From positions 8,928,001 to 8,992,000 of the forward strand of contig OZ316892.1 of the NCBI GenBank assembly GCA_973895155.1: a DNA stretch of 64,000 nt, in the 5' to 3' direction. The notes under the pieces were generated by a model. That model was not told the origin of the DNA and did no database searches. It saw only the letters and a list, made by a program, of their open reading frames with translations. Source of the DNA: Marsupella aquatica. Its lineage: Eukaryota > Marchantiophyta. Each line of letters opens with the position of its first letter. Within the stretch, counting starts at the first letter, position 1. The position numbers were made by a program, and so were the translations under genes. Of this stretch, positions 27,407-39,640 are shown piece by piece.

Positions 27407-28431
27407 TTTGAATGTTTCTTGAAACATTTTGAGTCATGGGTACCGTCTTCAATCTCAGGCAGGAGGATTTGATATTAAGCAAAGCACTACGCATTGTGTA
27501 TCATTTGCAACGATGATACGTGGCCCCACAACTCAGAATGACCTTTGACCCGGAAAGGAAATTGCCAATCCTCCCCTTCGTTGCGAATGGTGGTGAGGCT
27601 TGAACGAGGACCAACGGCGGTTAGATCATAGGATGAAAATTTCTTCACAAGAAATTCGTCACAGAGAAAATAGTTGTCGTAGATTATTGATACTTAGGAA
27701 AATCTTTGTTCTCACGAATGTCAAGGGATGACGAAAAAATTAATTAGACACGTAAACCTCGCAAGTCTTGCGAGCTCTTTTAGTTGGTGACACACATTCA
27801 GTATGCAGGAATGGACCAGCCTCTGTACAGTTGCTACCGTCTTGCCGTCCTATGCCGTGGATGTTAAGAGCAGCAAACTTGATAGACCGAGGTCGTCTGG
27901 TCCAGATAGATGGACCCAAACAAGCTGTCGCGAGTGAACACATGGAAGTTCATAGTAGGGTAACTCCCCTTCTGTTGAGGGACACATGCAAGCATTTGTT
28001 CTCAGCAGATTGTGATATGAAGTATGGTGTAGAAACATATGAATTAATTCAGATCAAACGGAAATCCAATCGGCCCGCAAATGAGAATCAATCCCAGGTG
28101 AATGTCCGAGGAGAATCTAGCAAAAGGAAAGTTGCGAATTTGATGAAGAATCAGAAACATCTACGATGTTGTAGGTCACTTTGTATCTCGGGACGGGCAA
28201 GACGATGCCATCGCTAAGAGTCCAAGGAAAAAAGGCTCTAAAATTGCTATATCAATAGATCCAACGCCACACAACCGTGAAAACATTCTCTAGAAACAAT
28301 GTAGAGAGCCATCTTAAAGTGGTATTGAGAAAATGAGGTCCATTGGACGGAACCAGAACAAATGAAGTCTGGACTACAAAAAAGCCATTTAAACTGCTAC
28401 TAACGGGGGCTACCAGGAGTGATGAGTTCCA
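27407..28431. other. Intergenic space between two convergent genes
   Basis: About 1 kb separates the ClpF-like stop from the MHX stop on the opposite strand, so both 3' UTRs must fit here and may overlap. The open frame of about 149 codons at 27768-28217 has no recognisable domain and was not accepted as a gene. Confidence 0.6.
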
Positions 28432-30246
28432 CTATATTATGTGGTACACATTCAGACAAGAGAGACCAACGAACGCCAACCATAAAAATAAGAAAAATGC
28501 AGACGATGCCCTAGCCCAATTCCGGGGCCCACCTAGCTCTGCCCCTAGATAATATCTCCTCGCCATCACCACAACCCAGCAAAGCGCAAACGTAATAAAG
28601 TAGACGAGGAGCGAAAAACTAAGTCCGGATGTCGCCATCTCGAGACCCTTCTTGAGCTTCAGTCGATTGTATAAAACTTGAATGAGCCACGGTATTCCAA
28701 TCCCCACAAACACGTTTATGCAGTTGCTGGTGTTGATGTTGGCAAAACCGGAATCAGCACTTGTTCTATGTGCAACAGCAATTTTGGTGGATACCAGATC
28801 AGGCCATGAAGTGCCACTTGCCAAAATCGTGATTGCAATAACATATTCTTTGATCCCTGAAACACAACCCAAAAGATTGGCCAGCTGGATGGCAATTGCC
28901 GATATCCCTGTGACGCAGACAAGTGCACAGACAAACGAAGGCCACCCATGCCACAGATCTACAGGTGTGATGACAAAGGAAAACAGCACCCTCCAGAAAA
29001 ATGTGAAGGCATGCCTAAGCAAAACGGCAATGCTGGGGACCTCCTTGCCGATTCCATCAGGAGAACGTGGCACACTCATTGCATGATACACCTGCGCCCT
29101 CCATTTGTCTCTTAAAGAAAAATCGCTGAGTTGCCCTTCCAACAAATCCGAGTGCATCAGGAGAACAGCTGGAGAATCCGTCGGTACCTCGCCACTACAC
29201 GGGTACTCCACCTCTCGAACCCCATCAGCTTGATGATGCCCTTGTTGAGATGACATTACACCCAGCTCAGTCGTCGAACTTCGATTCTGTGAGGGCTGTC
29301 GTAGAAGATTCTCATAATGAAACCAATCAGAGAACCAATTTGGTTTCTGACTTCCTCCAGAAGCTGACGTATAATCTTCATCAGACTGCTGTTGCTTCGA
29401 CTCAATGCCATGCACACCAGTAAAATGGACCCATTCTGCCGCCTTTCTATACCAAAAGGCCAGAGAAACATATGACCAACCCCTATCCTCCGCATAAGCA
29501 TGTAAAATCAGCAAAGGAAACTGCAAAACTGTAAAACAAGCCTCCCACACGTCAATCCTGTTGGGCGATGACAGCTTTAGCATAAAGTAGAGCCAAATGT
29601 AAGCCCAAATTGACCAAACCAACTCCACGATGAAAACCCCCATCTTTTCTATGCGTCTCACTACCCCATGCTTGGGTACGAGCACACACACAGCCAGAAT
29701 CGGGAACAAATTGAATGCAGCTGAACCCACCAGCGTCCCTGGACCCACACCCCCAATGGAGAAGTCTCCCAGATGCTGAACAGAGTCGATAATGGCTAGT
29801 GAGATTTGAGGAGAGCTGGTCCCCAATGCAAGTAGAGTGATATCTGCCACTGTGGTATTCCATATTTTCTCCCTCCTCAACTCCGTGGCGCCTGTAAGAG
29901 GATCCTTCCTCGCCACCTGCCTCGTCTGCTTCACGACGTTCTCCATTGCTTCCATGTATTTAGCCGTAATGGTCGCCAGGCCGATGAAGCAGTACAAAAG
30001 ACCAAATGCATAGAGAAATCCACGAGTTTCGTACCTCCATGTGTTCTCTGCCGGGAGGAGCAGGTAGCTGCTGCAACCCTCCCTGCTCCGCGTTGTGTTG
30101 TCTTTCGGCAGGCTGAAGATCTCGAGGAGAAATCCTGTTGCTGTTGTGCTTTCATGGCAACCCCAACCCGAGCCTATCAGACTGCAGAGATCCGAGGCAG
30201 ATGGATTTTGCGCGGAAGAGACATTTTGCCCACCGACATTTGCCAT
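28432..30246 (-). CDS. MHX: MHX vacuolar Mg2+/Zn2+-H+ exchanger (NCX/CaCA superfamily)
   Basis: Homologue of Arabidopsis AtMHX, a tonoplast antiporter exchanging Mg2+, Zn2+ and Fe2+ for protons. One uninterrupted frame gives 604 aa (AtMHX is 539). Two CaCA alpha-repeats are visible: ALGTSSPQISLAIID with GSAAFNLFP around residues 140-180, and ASGTSWPDLVSTKIA with NCINVFVGIGIPW around 476-520. The exchanger signature Ser/Thr-Ser-Pro and the paired Asn are therefore present. About ten hydrophobic segments flank a variable, Gln/Ser-rich hydrophilic loop (about 290-400), as in the family. The C-terminal block LGGPRNWA is also typical. The frame is open upstream to 30261, but the codon there is GTG; the first ATG is at 30246 (MANVGG), which I use. 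Angiosperm MHX genes are split, so the single coding exon is notable. A tiny uORF lies just upstream. Confidence 0.95.
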   Translation of the reverse strand: MANVGGQNVSSAQNPSASDLCSLIGSGWGCHESTTATGFLLEIFSLPKDNTTRSREGCSSYLLLPAENTWRYETRGFLYAFGLLYCFIGLATITAKYMEAMENVVKQTRQVARKDPLTGATELRREKIWNTTVADITLLALGTSSPQISLAIIDSVQHLGDFSIGGVGPGTLVGSAAFNLFPILAVCVLVPKHGVVRRIEKMGVFIVELVWSIWAYIWLYFMLKLSSPNRIDVWEACFTVLQFPLLILHAYAEDRGWSYVSLAFWYRKAAEWVHFTGVHGIESKQQQSDEDYTSASGGSQKPNWFSDWFHYENLLRQPSQNRSSTTELGVMSSQQGHHQADGVREVEYPCSGEVPTDSPAVLLMHSDLLEGQLSDFSLRDKWRAQVYHAMSVPRSPDGIGKEVPSIAVLLRHAFTFFWRVLFSFVITPVDLWHGWPSFVCALVCVTGISAIAIQLANLLGCVSGIKEYVIAITILASGTSWPDLVSTKIAVAHRTSADSGFANINTSNCINVFVGIGIPWLIQVLYNRLKLKKGLEMATSGLSFSLLVYFITFALCWVVVMARRYYLGAELGGPRNWARASSAFFLFLWLAFVGLSCLNVYHII

Positions 30247-30257
30247 GCTCTTCCCCT

Positions 30258-30278
30258 TCACCTATGCGATCGCCTCAT
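30258..30278 (-). promoter_or_regulatory. Upstream ORF before MHX start
   Basis: On the minus strand an ATG at 30278 opens a six-codon frame (MRRSHR, stop) that ends 11 nt before the MHX ATG, in a different frame. AtMHX mRNA is known to carry a translation-inhibiting uORF, so a similar role is plausible. It requires that the mRNA 5' end lies beyond 30278 and that no leader intron removes this segment. Confidence 0.45.
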
Positions 30279-32409
30279 CTCCGGGCAAGATTACACAGAG
30301 CGCGTGCTCGCCATCTCCTTGTTCTTCGTCGATCCGGCAAGTTCACCTCACCGCAATGGCAGATCACAAACAAATTCCACTGCGCACTGAACTAGTTTGG
30401 TCCCTGGACGCTGCGAGCTCTCTTCTTCTGCTGCTTCAGCTTCAGTTCACTCATCTCTCTTACGGCTCACATTTACGGACATCGTCTCGCTGCAGGCACT
30501 TGCTTTGCAGTGATTCATCATCCTTAACAGGAGTTCCCTGGGCCAGACTTCCCCACACGGAATAGCTCTCGCTCCAGTGAGTGCTCTATCGTGTCGGTGA
30601 CCGTCGTCCTCTTTCCCTACATGGATTTTGCACTCCGCTTCCATTCCCTTCGAGCTCAAGTCTTCTAGTTATTTCCTTTCCTTCTTCCACAGATGCATTT
30701 CTCCTCCAGACTCCAGGGCACACAGTCAAGACAACTCATTGCCGATTCGATCCAATTCAATCGACCTTAAAAAAAGTAGCATCGTACATGGAAGAGCGCC
30801 GGACTCTTCTCAATCATTGATTCTCAGCCTTCTTTTGTTGTCCTTGAACGGTGTCTAAACTAAGAAACTAAAACTCAGCGGATTTTGTGGCTCCCAAAGG
30901 AGGGAATGAGCATTCTCAGCCTTCGTTGCGAAGAAAGAATTATAATTACAATCCCTCTGAATAGTAGTGTAGCACATCGAATAGGGTAGCGCGCCGACGA
31001 AACCGAGTCGAAGGACGGAATCGAAACTGCCGAAGAGCAGTCAATTGCAGCAGTAGCAGCCAGGCCGTTCAAATCACAAATTTATCTCACATGTTGTCAC
31101 TCCAGTCCACGAGGCTCGATTTTGTTGGAGGCAGAGCAGTCATTCTGGCTCCTTGACGCTCGGAATTCCCCTGATGTCGCGGAAAGGATGCTGTCATCGT
31201 CGGCGGGACTCGATTGATCGCTTTGGCAGGAATCATGATTGTCTATTTGCGGGAGACAATTTGATGCGAGTAAAAGGCAATCATCGTGGCCCGGGCCCCG
31301 ATGTGGAGGGCAACGCAAAACAGAGGACTCTGTTTTGTGGACCGATGCAGAGTAATGGTGGTCCTACAGGGGGTCCTACAGGGGTCCTACAGGAGTTATA
31401 ATTATGGAGACATGAAGAGAAAGGGCGGTGGTTGGGTTTTACAAGAACTAGCCCTACTAGCCCTACTACCCCTTTTTGAACATGAATAGGTGAATAGAGG
31501 GGAGTACAATGAAAATGTCAGCCAAATATACTTACAATTCACATTCTTTGAATGTCAATGAATTAATAAAAAACACCTTTTAAGTACTTTGCCGGGACCA
31601 TCATTTTAACATTCATAACATACTCCTTTCTATGCACACATATTATGGTAGGGCCTTAGAGTAACGGTCTAAAGTTTTCACTCTCTAAGCCTAGACCTCA
31701 ACTCTAGCTTCCCTCTGCGCCAATCATTTTTCCTCTATGTATGAGATGCAATTGTAACCATTCAATGGGAGCATAATGTGGCAAAACCATTAGTGATCCT
31801 AATCACTGCCAAGGCCCCATTTAGAGTCCTTTTTGGGGGCTGAGGCAACCATACTTTTTAAATATAAAAATCTTATGGCCAGGCCCATGACCAAAATGGG
31901 TAGGTCACAATTGCTTAACTTTACCGTAAGAAATGGGAAAATATCATTGTGTTCCCCCAAACACAACGGTATGGCCTTGTATTTGAATAGTGGGCCATGA
32001 GGCACTCTATGCAAATAGTGTGCCTGGGGCGTTGTAGTTGAGTTTTGACTACATGTTTGCATTTATTGTACTCGAAAGGCATTGTGTTCAAATACTGGCT
32101 TTGTGTTTCAATGTTCACATTGTCATATGATTCGTGAATTTTTATTGTTTGTGCTCAATCTAAAGCAGTTTAGGGTCAAAACTCAAGTAACACAACGCCA
32201 ATATTCAAATACAATGCCCCGAGCATTGTGTTAAAAAGACGTTGTGTTTGAATTCAAATGTGTTTTTTGTCACAAGACCCAAGAAATTTCATTTTTAAAC
32301 ACAACACCTGGGAGCTATGTTGTGTTTGGGGGAGATAATAGTAAGAAAGTAGTTTACTCTCATCATTTAAGCCATCATGACAATACACTAGGGCCAGTTA
32401 CAACAAGTG

Positions 32410-33860
32410 TCCATGAGTGGTGGACCTAGCCACCCAGCGCCCTCACCAATCCCAGCACTTGCGCCTAAGTGCCCTTAGTGCCCAAACGCCTCCACGGAAT
32501 ACCTCGAGCAAGCATCCAAGTGCCTCTAGCACCACCTGCGGCCACTCCCATACGAAGCCGCACTTGCTCACCTACATGACCGCTACTCAACGGTCCTCAC
32601 TGTCTGCACAAACAACCAAGCACCTCGGTAAGTAACCCCTCCGGATCTAGAACTCGCCCAGTCTAGCATCCTAACTCAAGTTCAACAGAGGTTGGCAAAT
32701 AGGTCAGCGATAGGTCCTCCCGATGCCATAAGCCGGAACCAGAACCCACGCCCACTGTCCGTCCAGGACAACTCCTTCCTTGGGCGCGGCCCGGGTTCCC
32801 CCTCGTACCTATCCATCACCAACTGACCGCCCTGACCTCAGGACATGTTCATGGCCCAAATAACGTAGCTTGTCCTAAAGCTTGTCCCAACACGTCGGGA
32901 CCAGAATGGCCCCGACTCTAGCAACTGCTCCCAGTTCTCCCCACTGATGGTCTAGGGACTGAGCACCCTTGGGACTCAGCCTCCATACCTACTTGGCCTT
33001 GCCTCCCCAACGCAAGCTCCCTTGGGAGGCTGAACGCGGCTTGGCTGCTGTTCGGCAGTTTTTGGCAAGCAAGCGAGCTAACACCCGCAAACCACGAGAA
33101 CCCATGGCACCCCCGGACCCATCTGAACTCAGGAGGGCGTTCAACGAACCCAGGAAGTCCTCCAACGGACTTCCCGTTGGGAAGATATCACCGTTTCCGT
33201 TTGGCGGTTTCCCTTAGTGTCGCGACCGCCGCGGCTCACGACTTCGGCTCGCCCTTAGCCCCTAGGGAGACACCACTCCTCTCAGATATGCTTCTGGAGA
33301 CCTGCCACCCCTAGACCAACTTTGGTCCCTAAACATTTGGCCCCCAACCCGGATCCCATCGCGCATAATGGGCGCGTCACCAATTGGCAACGCCCATAAC
33401 TTTCTTGATAGGCATCCGCAAGCGGAGTGCCTTAGCCCGTTGTGACCAGGCCGACCCAGTGCTCATGCCTAGGACCTCAGGTCTGATCGCCGCTCGGGGC
33501 CCCCCACCGGCCCAACCCGGATCGGGCCACAACTTGCGCCCCAAGCGTTCGTTGCCAATGGCGTCAACTCCATTGGCCTTGGGCCCAAGAGGAGCTCACT
33601 CCCAAGCCCTCAGAACTCAAAGCCCATCCGACGGTCCGGACGGCCATGCTTGAGCCCGGCCCATTTGCCCTTGACCCGACCAGCCATAGGCTAGTCCAAG
33701 TCCTTAGTGTGTGTCCCCAGCTTGGCCCCTTGCCTCGCTAGTGCCATGTCTCATTGCCCACAAGTCTCCCCGTGCTAAGTCCTCCCCGGATGGCCTATCC
33801 GGGCCTGGACCATAAGGGAGCTCGGCGTCGGAGTCAGCGACGCCGGAGCTAAGTGTTAAG
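32410..33860. mobile_element. GC-rich degenerate repeat block, possible decayed element
   Basis: Composition shifts sharply to GC/CCG-rich compared with both flanks. A segment of about 90 bp (32842-32931, from 'gacatgttcatggcccaaat' to 'gcaact') recurs at 63911-64000 with scattered substitutions, which shows it belongs to a dispersed family. No long frame or terminal repeat was found, so assignment to an element class is inference only. Confidence 0.4.
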
Positions 33861-34641
33861 GTGGTCGAGTTCCGCGACTACATGCCATCCAACCAAGTGT
33901 TGCAGACAAATACATCATGGGGCCGTTTTTGGGGCCCATCACAACTATTGAACATAGTTCAGCCAATAAAGTGGACCATTTCTATTCATAATCTTGCATT
34001 GATTTTCTTTAGACCTGGCACAAAGCATTTCAAAGGACCTCATGCTTGCAATAGGTGTAGATGAGGATTGCGCCCTAGGATTCCCTGTAAACCCCTTGGC
34101 AAGAGAGGAGGCATTGTGGACAGATCATTGGATGAGAAGAAACGTCGGGAAATGAGACTCTACGGGTGGCTTGACAAGAAGTTTGAGAGCAGTTTCAACA
34201 TTTTTTGGTATCCAAGATGTGATCAGTGTCATCCATTAGGGAGATAGAGCTGCAATAGTTCAAGTTACAAATGTTGGGGACAATTTTTCTCAATCCTATT
34301 GTAGATCCTACATGGAATGAAGTGGGCCCAGATTTTGCTTACATGGAGCACATTTTTGACCCAGTTTTCAGATGACCTCTCTTTGAGGTCTCTTCATTTG
34401 GCCACTTGGTCCATTCATATTTTGAGTCATTTGCAGTAAAAGTGGACCCACAAGTCCTTCACCAGATCTTCTCCCGTGAGAGCTAAATGGGCTCTAGCCA
34501 AAGAACTACATGATTTTCAGGTGAATGGGTCCAAACTTGAATGTCTCTTAGCAAATCACTCCAGCATCACTTGTTGCATACAAGACGTTGGGGCCCATGA
34601 CACTATCTTTAATATCTGAAATGAGCCTCCAGTTTGATTTG

Positions 34642-34781
34642 GTGAAAAAAGTTCACAAGTGCCCTCCAGGTTACTTTGGTGAAAAACTTTCACAAGTGCC
34701 CTGCAGTTTGCTTTGGTGAAAAAAGTTCACAAGTGCCCTCCAGGTTGCTTTGGTGAAAAAAGTTCACAAGTGCCCTCACCG
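34642..34781. repeat. Four-copy 37-bp tandem repeat
   Basis: Units start at 34642, 34679, 34716 and 34753; each begins 'gtgaaaaaagttcacaagtg' (one copy 'gtgaaaaactttcac') and ends 'ttgctttg'. 'gtgaa...ttcac' makes a small palindrome inside each unit. Confidence 0.9.
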
Positions 34782-34932
34782 TCTTGTAAAGCCACCCTGA
34801 ATGATCACTGGTTGGAATCTCATTTATTGTTGCTATTGGGTCCCATCACACAAGGTTTCCTTTAGAGCATTGAAACAGGCTTCTAGACTTTGTGCTGCTG
34901 TTGGGACAATTTTGAGGGGCTGATGCAGTCTA

Positions 34933-35282
34933 GGAATGTCATACCATCCCCAAAGAAGAAATTGGTTGCACTAATGGTTTTGTCAATCAGCCCTCCATCC
35001 ATCAAGCTTCTGCATGCAAATTCAGTTACATAGCCCTAGAGATAGCAGGGAATGTTCATACCCTCCCTAAAGAAGAAGTTGGTTGCACTAATGGTTTTGT
35101 CAATCGGCACTCCATCCATCAAGCTTATGCATGAAAATTCAGTTACATAGCCCTAGAGATAGCAGGGAATGTTCATACCCTCCCTAAAGAAGAAGTTGGT
35201 TGCACTAATGGTTTTGTCAATCGGCACTCCATCCATCAAGCTTATGCATGAAAATTCAGTTACATAGCCCTAGAGATAGCAG
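34933..35282. repeat. Three-copy 116-117 bp tandem repeat
   Basis: Units begin 'ggaatgt(t)cataccctccc' at 34933, 35049 and 35166. Copies two and three are almost identical while copy one is diverged, so the last duplication is recent. No coding frame is conserved. Confidence 0.9.
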
Positions 35283-38200
35283 GGAATGTGAAGAGACTGT
35301 AGGATGTGAACTTGTGGCAATGCAAGCAACATAGATGTGCAGGGAGAAAATGTTTGGCGACTAGGGAAAATAGTTGAAATAACAGCCAGCATTTTGAGTT
35401 GGGTCTATGTTGGGAACAAGATTGGGATGCCATCTACCAATGCAAGCTAACAAGCCCCTCGACAATCCTCAATGACTTCGATGCTAGTGTGGGGCCCAAT
35501 TAATGGGTAGTACCTACATGATGCTCCTATTGTTGCCTACTGGGTCCTGCCATTCAAAGGCTACCCATTGTTGTCTGTAGCCCATTCGAAAGCCCATTGC
35601 TATTGGTCTAGCCCAAGTGGCCAAAGGATTGAGACTTGTGACCCTAAGGTCTATGGGTCAATTCCCGATTGATAGTGGGGTGAGTCTTTCATTCACACAA
35701 TATATTAGCATTGTTATTAGTCCAGTGGACATGCCTAGCATTGTCATCACTCACAATCACACTGTAGGTTAGCATTGTTATTAGTCGGGTTATTAGTCTG
35801 GTAGAATCATCTACCATTGTCATTGCTACAGTCCTCCAGAAAGCTTGTCAATTTTGTTTGTGCCCATCTTAGCTCTAATCTGTGATCTTGCATCATACAT
35901 AGCCTGCAAGCAGACCTTCCATTTCTTGGGTGGCTTGATTTTTGGTCTCTCCCAATTGGGCTCCCAATATTCCATGTGTTGACACTTGATTGCTTAATAA
36001 AGCAAACAAGAATGTATAGTATGCGTGTTCCCTTTGGAAACACATGTATAGTTGTCTGTTGGGTTGCATCATTCAATGCTGCCCAATGCAGACAATCCAA
36101 GGATATGAGGGTGTATGTCTTTTACATTTTATAATGCTAGTGTGATATATGATTGGATTTGTACAAGTGCAAAGTTTGCTAGATTATAATTATCCAAACA
36201 AGCACAACACAACTAGCTATAGCAGCCTTCAGTGTGGCTAGTGAGGTTTTGAGATCAATGTTCATCAGTCATAAACCCTTAGACATCCCAAAGTGCACAC
36301 AAGAGACTTGACACTAAAAAATTGGGGATTCCTCTCTTACCTAAATGGGGATAGGCAGGCAAGTAGCATCAGGCCCCAAGTGTTTGTAATACAATTTTCC
36401 AAGACAAAGTGTGCAGAGTGAGGAGTGAGGACACTCCCATTATTGGAACATCACGGTGATTGGGGTGGAGGAAGACAATTGTAGCTAGTTTAGGGGGTAC
36501 TCCCAAAATTGATGGAGATTGGACAGTGGAGACCCTCAAATTAAAGATAAGAGCATATTCTACACCAGAAGAAGTGCCTTCCTGGTATGAGTCTCAAAGT
36601 TGCTTGCTTCCTTGAGTTTGGCACAAATGGACCACATTATTGTTTATTTGGCAAGAGAATCTGGGTTAGTGAGATTCTGGTGTCACAAGTACACACTTGT
36701 TAAGAGTTTTTTGTAGAGGACACTGTTACACTCACTCTAGAAGGAATGTTAAGTGGAGTATGAGTGCACATACACTTGCCACTATTTACACTCACCCACC
36801 CAAAAGTGGGATACAGTTACCCCAGTAATTGCATTCAAAAGAATTTGGGTAGCCTGACACCTTGCAAAATTGCTTCTCTCATGAGGTGGAAAGGAGTGCA
36901 ACATGAGCTCAAATAAACAAAGGTAGGACACCCAAGGGACATTAGAATATGTCTATTTATTACTTTGTAGCCATTTAGCATATAGATGGTAGTCCCGGAA
37001 AGACTATATGTTACGTAGATGAAAAGGTGGGGAAATGCCTCCAAATTACAATTGTGTTTGTTTGATAAGTTTCTTAACCAATTAGAACTTACTAATTTGG
37101 TGCAATGCAGTCACATCATTTGCCCCTTAAGGCTAACCTTCTGTGCCCTACTGTGTCCAATGTGGGATTTCATGTGCACAAATGGACAGACGATTGATTG
37201 TCTGCCTAGAGCCTTAATTTGTTCAAGAATGGTCCTCTCGTCTCCAAAATGTGATTGTGGTTTCAGCTCTCTTGAAAGTTCTTCATACTAAATGTAGGCA
37301 AAATTTGAGTACTCTTAACTTTGTCTAAGTTGGAAACAAATGTACTTCCTCTTTTATTAGGCAATTGCAAAATCTTTTCCCAAAGGATCCCCCCCTTTAT
37401 TTTTCCAAGAACTTTCTTGGAGAATCTGACATGCAAGATGTATAGCCGTGGTCTACAACCCAAACAGTACAACCAGAGACAACTGGGTAGCTATTGCAAA
37501 TTGCTGTTTTCAGATTGTCTGATGGAGAGGGTTAGATAGAGTGGTAGTCATTCACCAGCTCCCCACTTTGACAATCTCGGGGACAGCCTCATGTAGTACT
37601 TCCATTCAAACATTAATCTAACAGAATAGTGGTTATAAGTTGGAACCCCACTAGCCAGGGAGAGAGAGCCAGATTAGTGGGGCCAAACGCATAGCAACTA
37701 ATTTATCTTTGATTTAAACAACCTTGGTCATAGAATTATTTTTCTGTATTGTAATAAGTGACAATTGTGGTCCACAGTCCACACTCGGGGCCATGGATAA
37801 GGTGTAGCCGATTTCCAGACTATTCCGTTGGGAGAATTTATCAGAAAGTCCTTTGCTCAAGAGCTCAAAGATTAGAATACTTACTACATTGACGCCCCAA
37901 CTTTGACACTTTCTTGTGGGTACTTGGGTTTTGGGACTCTTATCCTAGGAAAATGTGATGGAAGGTCCATTGCTTGTCAAGTGACGCCAAGCACTCACAC
38001 CCTTAGGAGCCCCAACGCTGACACACCTTTGTGGGTACTGATTTATGGACTCTTGGACCAGGAGAACTTGATGAAACGTACATTGCTTGCCAACTCCAAG
38101 CTTGATGTCCCTTATGGTAGTGGGCACTCAGTTCTTTTGGACTTTTGCCAGGACAATTTGACGGAAAGCCTATCAATCACTTGTTTGTTTCTGCCTGTTA

Positions 38201-38693
38201 TTCCGCAATCATTGCCCATTGCACACGAAAGGTGAAAACATGAAGGTATATGTTTTCGCATTTCTGAATGCCACCTACTCTGTGCAAATCCATATAAGTG
38301 AATAATTTGCTTGACATGGTCATCCCAACAAGTGTAGCCAACTGGTAGCAATCTTCATCGCGACAAGCAGGTGAGTTTCCAATCTCAAGTTTCATAAGTT
38401 AGAGTTTTGCAAAACCCCATCCCTAAGTGTGGTCCATAAAAATCATTTGCATACAAAACACTTGGAAAACTGGAGCTCTCTCTCGTATCACCTAATGAAA
38501 CGAAGAGGTGGGGGGATTGGGACCAATGAAGGGTTGTAATAAATGAGTTATTATTCAAGAAAACCCTACTTGATTTATTTTTTCTCTGTATGGGGAAGTG
38601 CAGTCCAATATAGTCCTTAACCTGGCTATCAATAAAATAGCCCAACAACAAAAAGCTGGTGGGTATTCCCTTCACACCAAAGCTTTGATAACC

Positions 38694-38941
38694 CCCTTAT
38701 AGTAATGGGCAGCCAGTTGACACCTGAGCTTTGGCACTTCCTAGTGGGACAACCCTTACGGTAATGGATACCCCATTGTCTCCTGAGCTTTTGACACTCC
38801 CTAGTGGGACAGCCCTTACAGTGATGGGTAGCCCCTTGACACCCGAGCTTTGACAGTCCCTAGTGGGGGAGCCCTTACAGTAATGTGTAACCCCTTGACA
38901 CAGGAGCTTTGGCAGTCCCTACTAAGTGGGACAGCCATTAA
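38694..38941. repeat. Four-copy tandem repeat, about 60 bp
   Basis: Each unit reads roughly 'cccttacagtaatgggtagc', 'ccttgacacctgagctttg', 'cactccctagtgggacag'. Units are diverged but have constant length. Confidence 0.85.
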
Positions 38942-39247
38942 AGCATCTCCAGCAGTTCAGGGGTCAATGACTTCTAAATTCAAAATGTAGCCCATCATTT
39001 GGAGGCGGAAAAGTTAGAAAAGACCTCATTGAATGCAGTCACCAGCTGTTCCCCTCTTTCTTTGACCTCTATCCCTCTCAATTGATATGTTCACATGACT
39101 AGGTTCAAACTTTCAAGCATATCTATGATCTTGTGACATGTGTTGGAATCTGAATCTTTGACGCAGATGGGAATAGAGGTCTTGGTTGCAAAGCTGCTAT
39201 TTCTACCAAATATGGAGATCAGGGGTTGGGAAAATGGAGGCTGGATG

Positions 39248-39640
39248 CAATTTTCACAACCCCTATATACTCTTTTTAGAGGTTCCAGGTGCATTTGACC
39301 CAACCTCTGGAGATTACAGTAATGAGTACCTTCTTGACACCAGAGCATTGACACGCTAAAACTCTAAAGTCCACCGCTGCATTTTTTTTCTTTCTCTCTC
39401 TCTCTCATTACACTAAACACAACGCATTCTTTAAAAAGTTCAATTTTCACAACCCCTATATACTCTTTTTAGACGTTACAGGTGCATTTGACCCAACCTC
39501 TGGAGCTTACAGTAATGATTACCTTCTTGACACCAGAGCATTGACACGCTAAAACCCTAAAGTCCCCTAAAGTCCCCTAAAGTCCACCGCCTCTCTCTCT
39601 ATCTCTCTCTCTCATTACACGAAACACAACGCGTTCTTCA
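39248..39640. repeat. Two-copy direct repeat, period about 193 bp
   Basis: Copy one starts at 39248 and copy two at 39441, both with 'caattttcacaacccctata'. Both contain 'acagtaatgagtaccttctt' (or close) and 'gacaccagagcattgacac', then a CT microsatellite and 'cattacac.aaacacaacgc'. The middle resembles the 60-bp units at 38.7-38.9 kb. Confidence 0.85.

Noticed and set aside
27768-28217. 149-codon frame between ClpF-like and MHX
   Set aside because: No recognisable motif and random-looking composition; sits in a 3' UTR region shared by two convergent genes.
30247-30261. Five-codon N-terminal extension of MHX
   Set aside because: The codon at 30261 is GTG, not ATG; the first ATG in frame is at 30246.
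34642-35282. CRISPR-like spacing of direct repeats
   Set aside because: Units are contiguous with no unique spacers, and the genome is a plant; these are ordinary tandem arrays.
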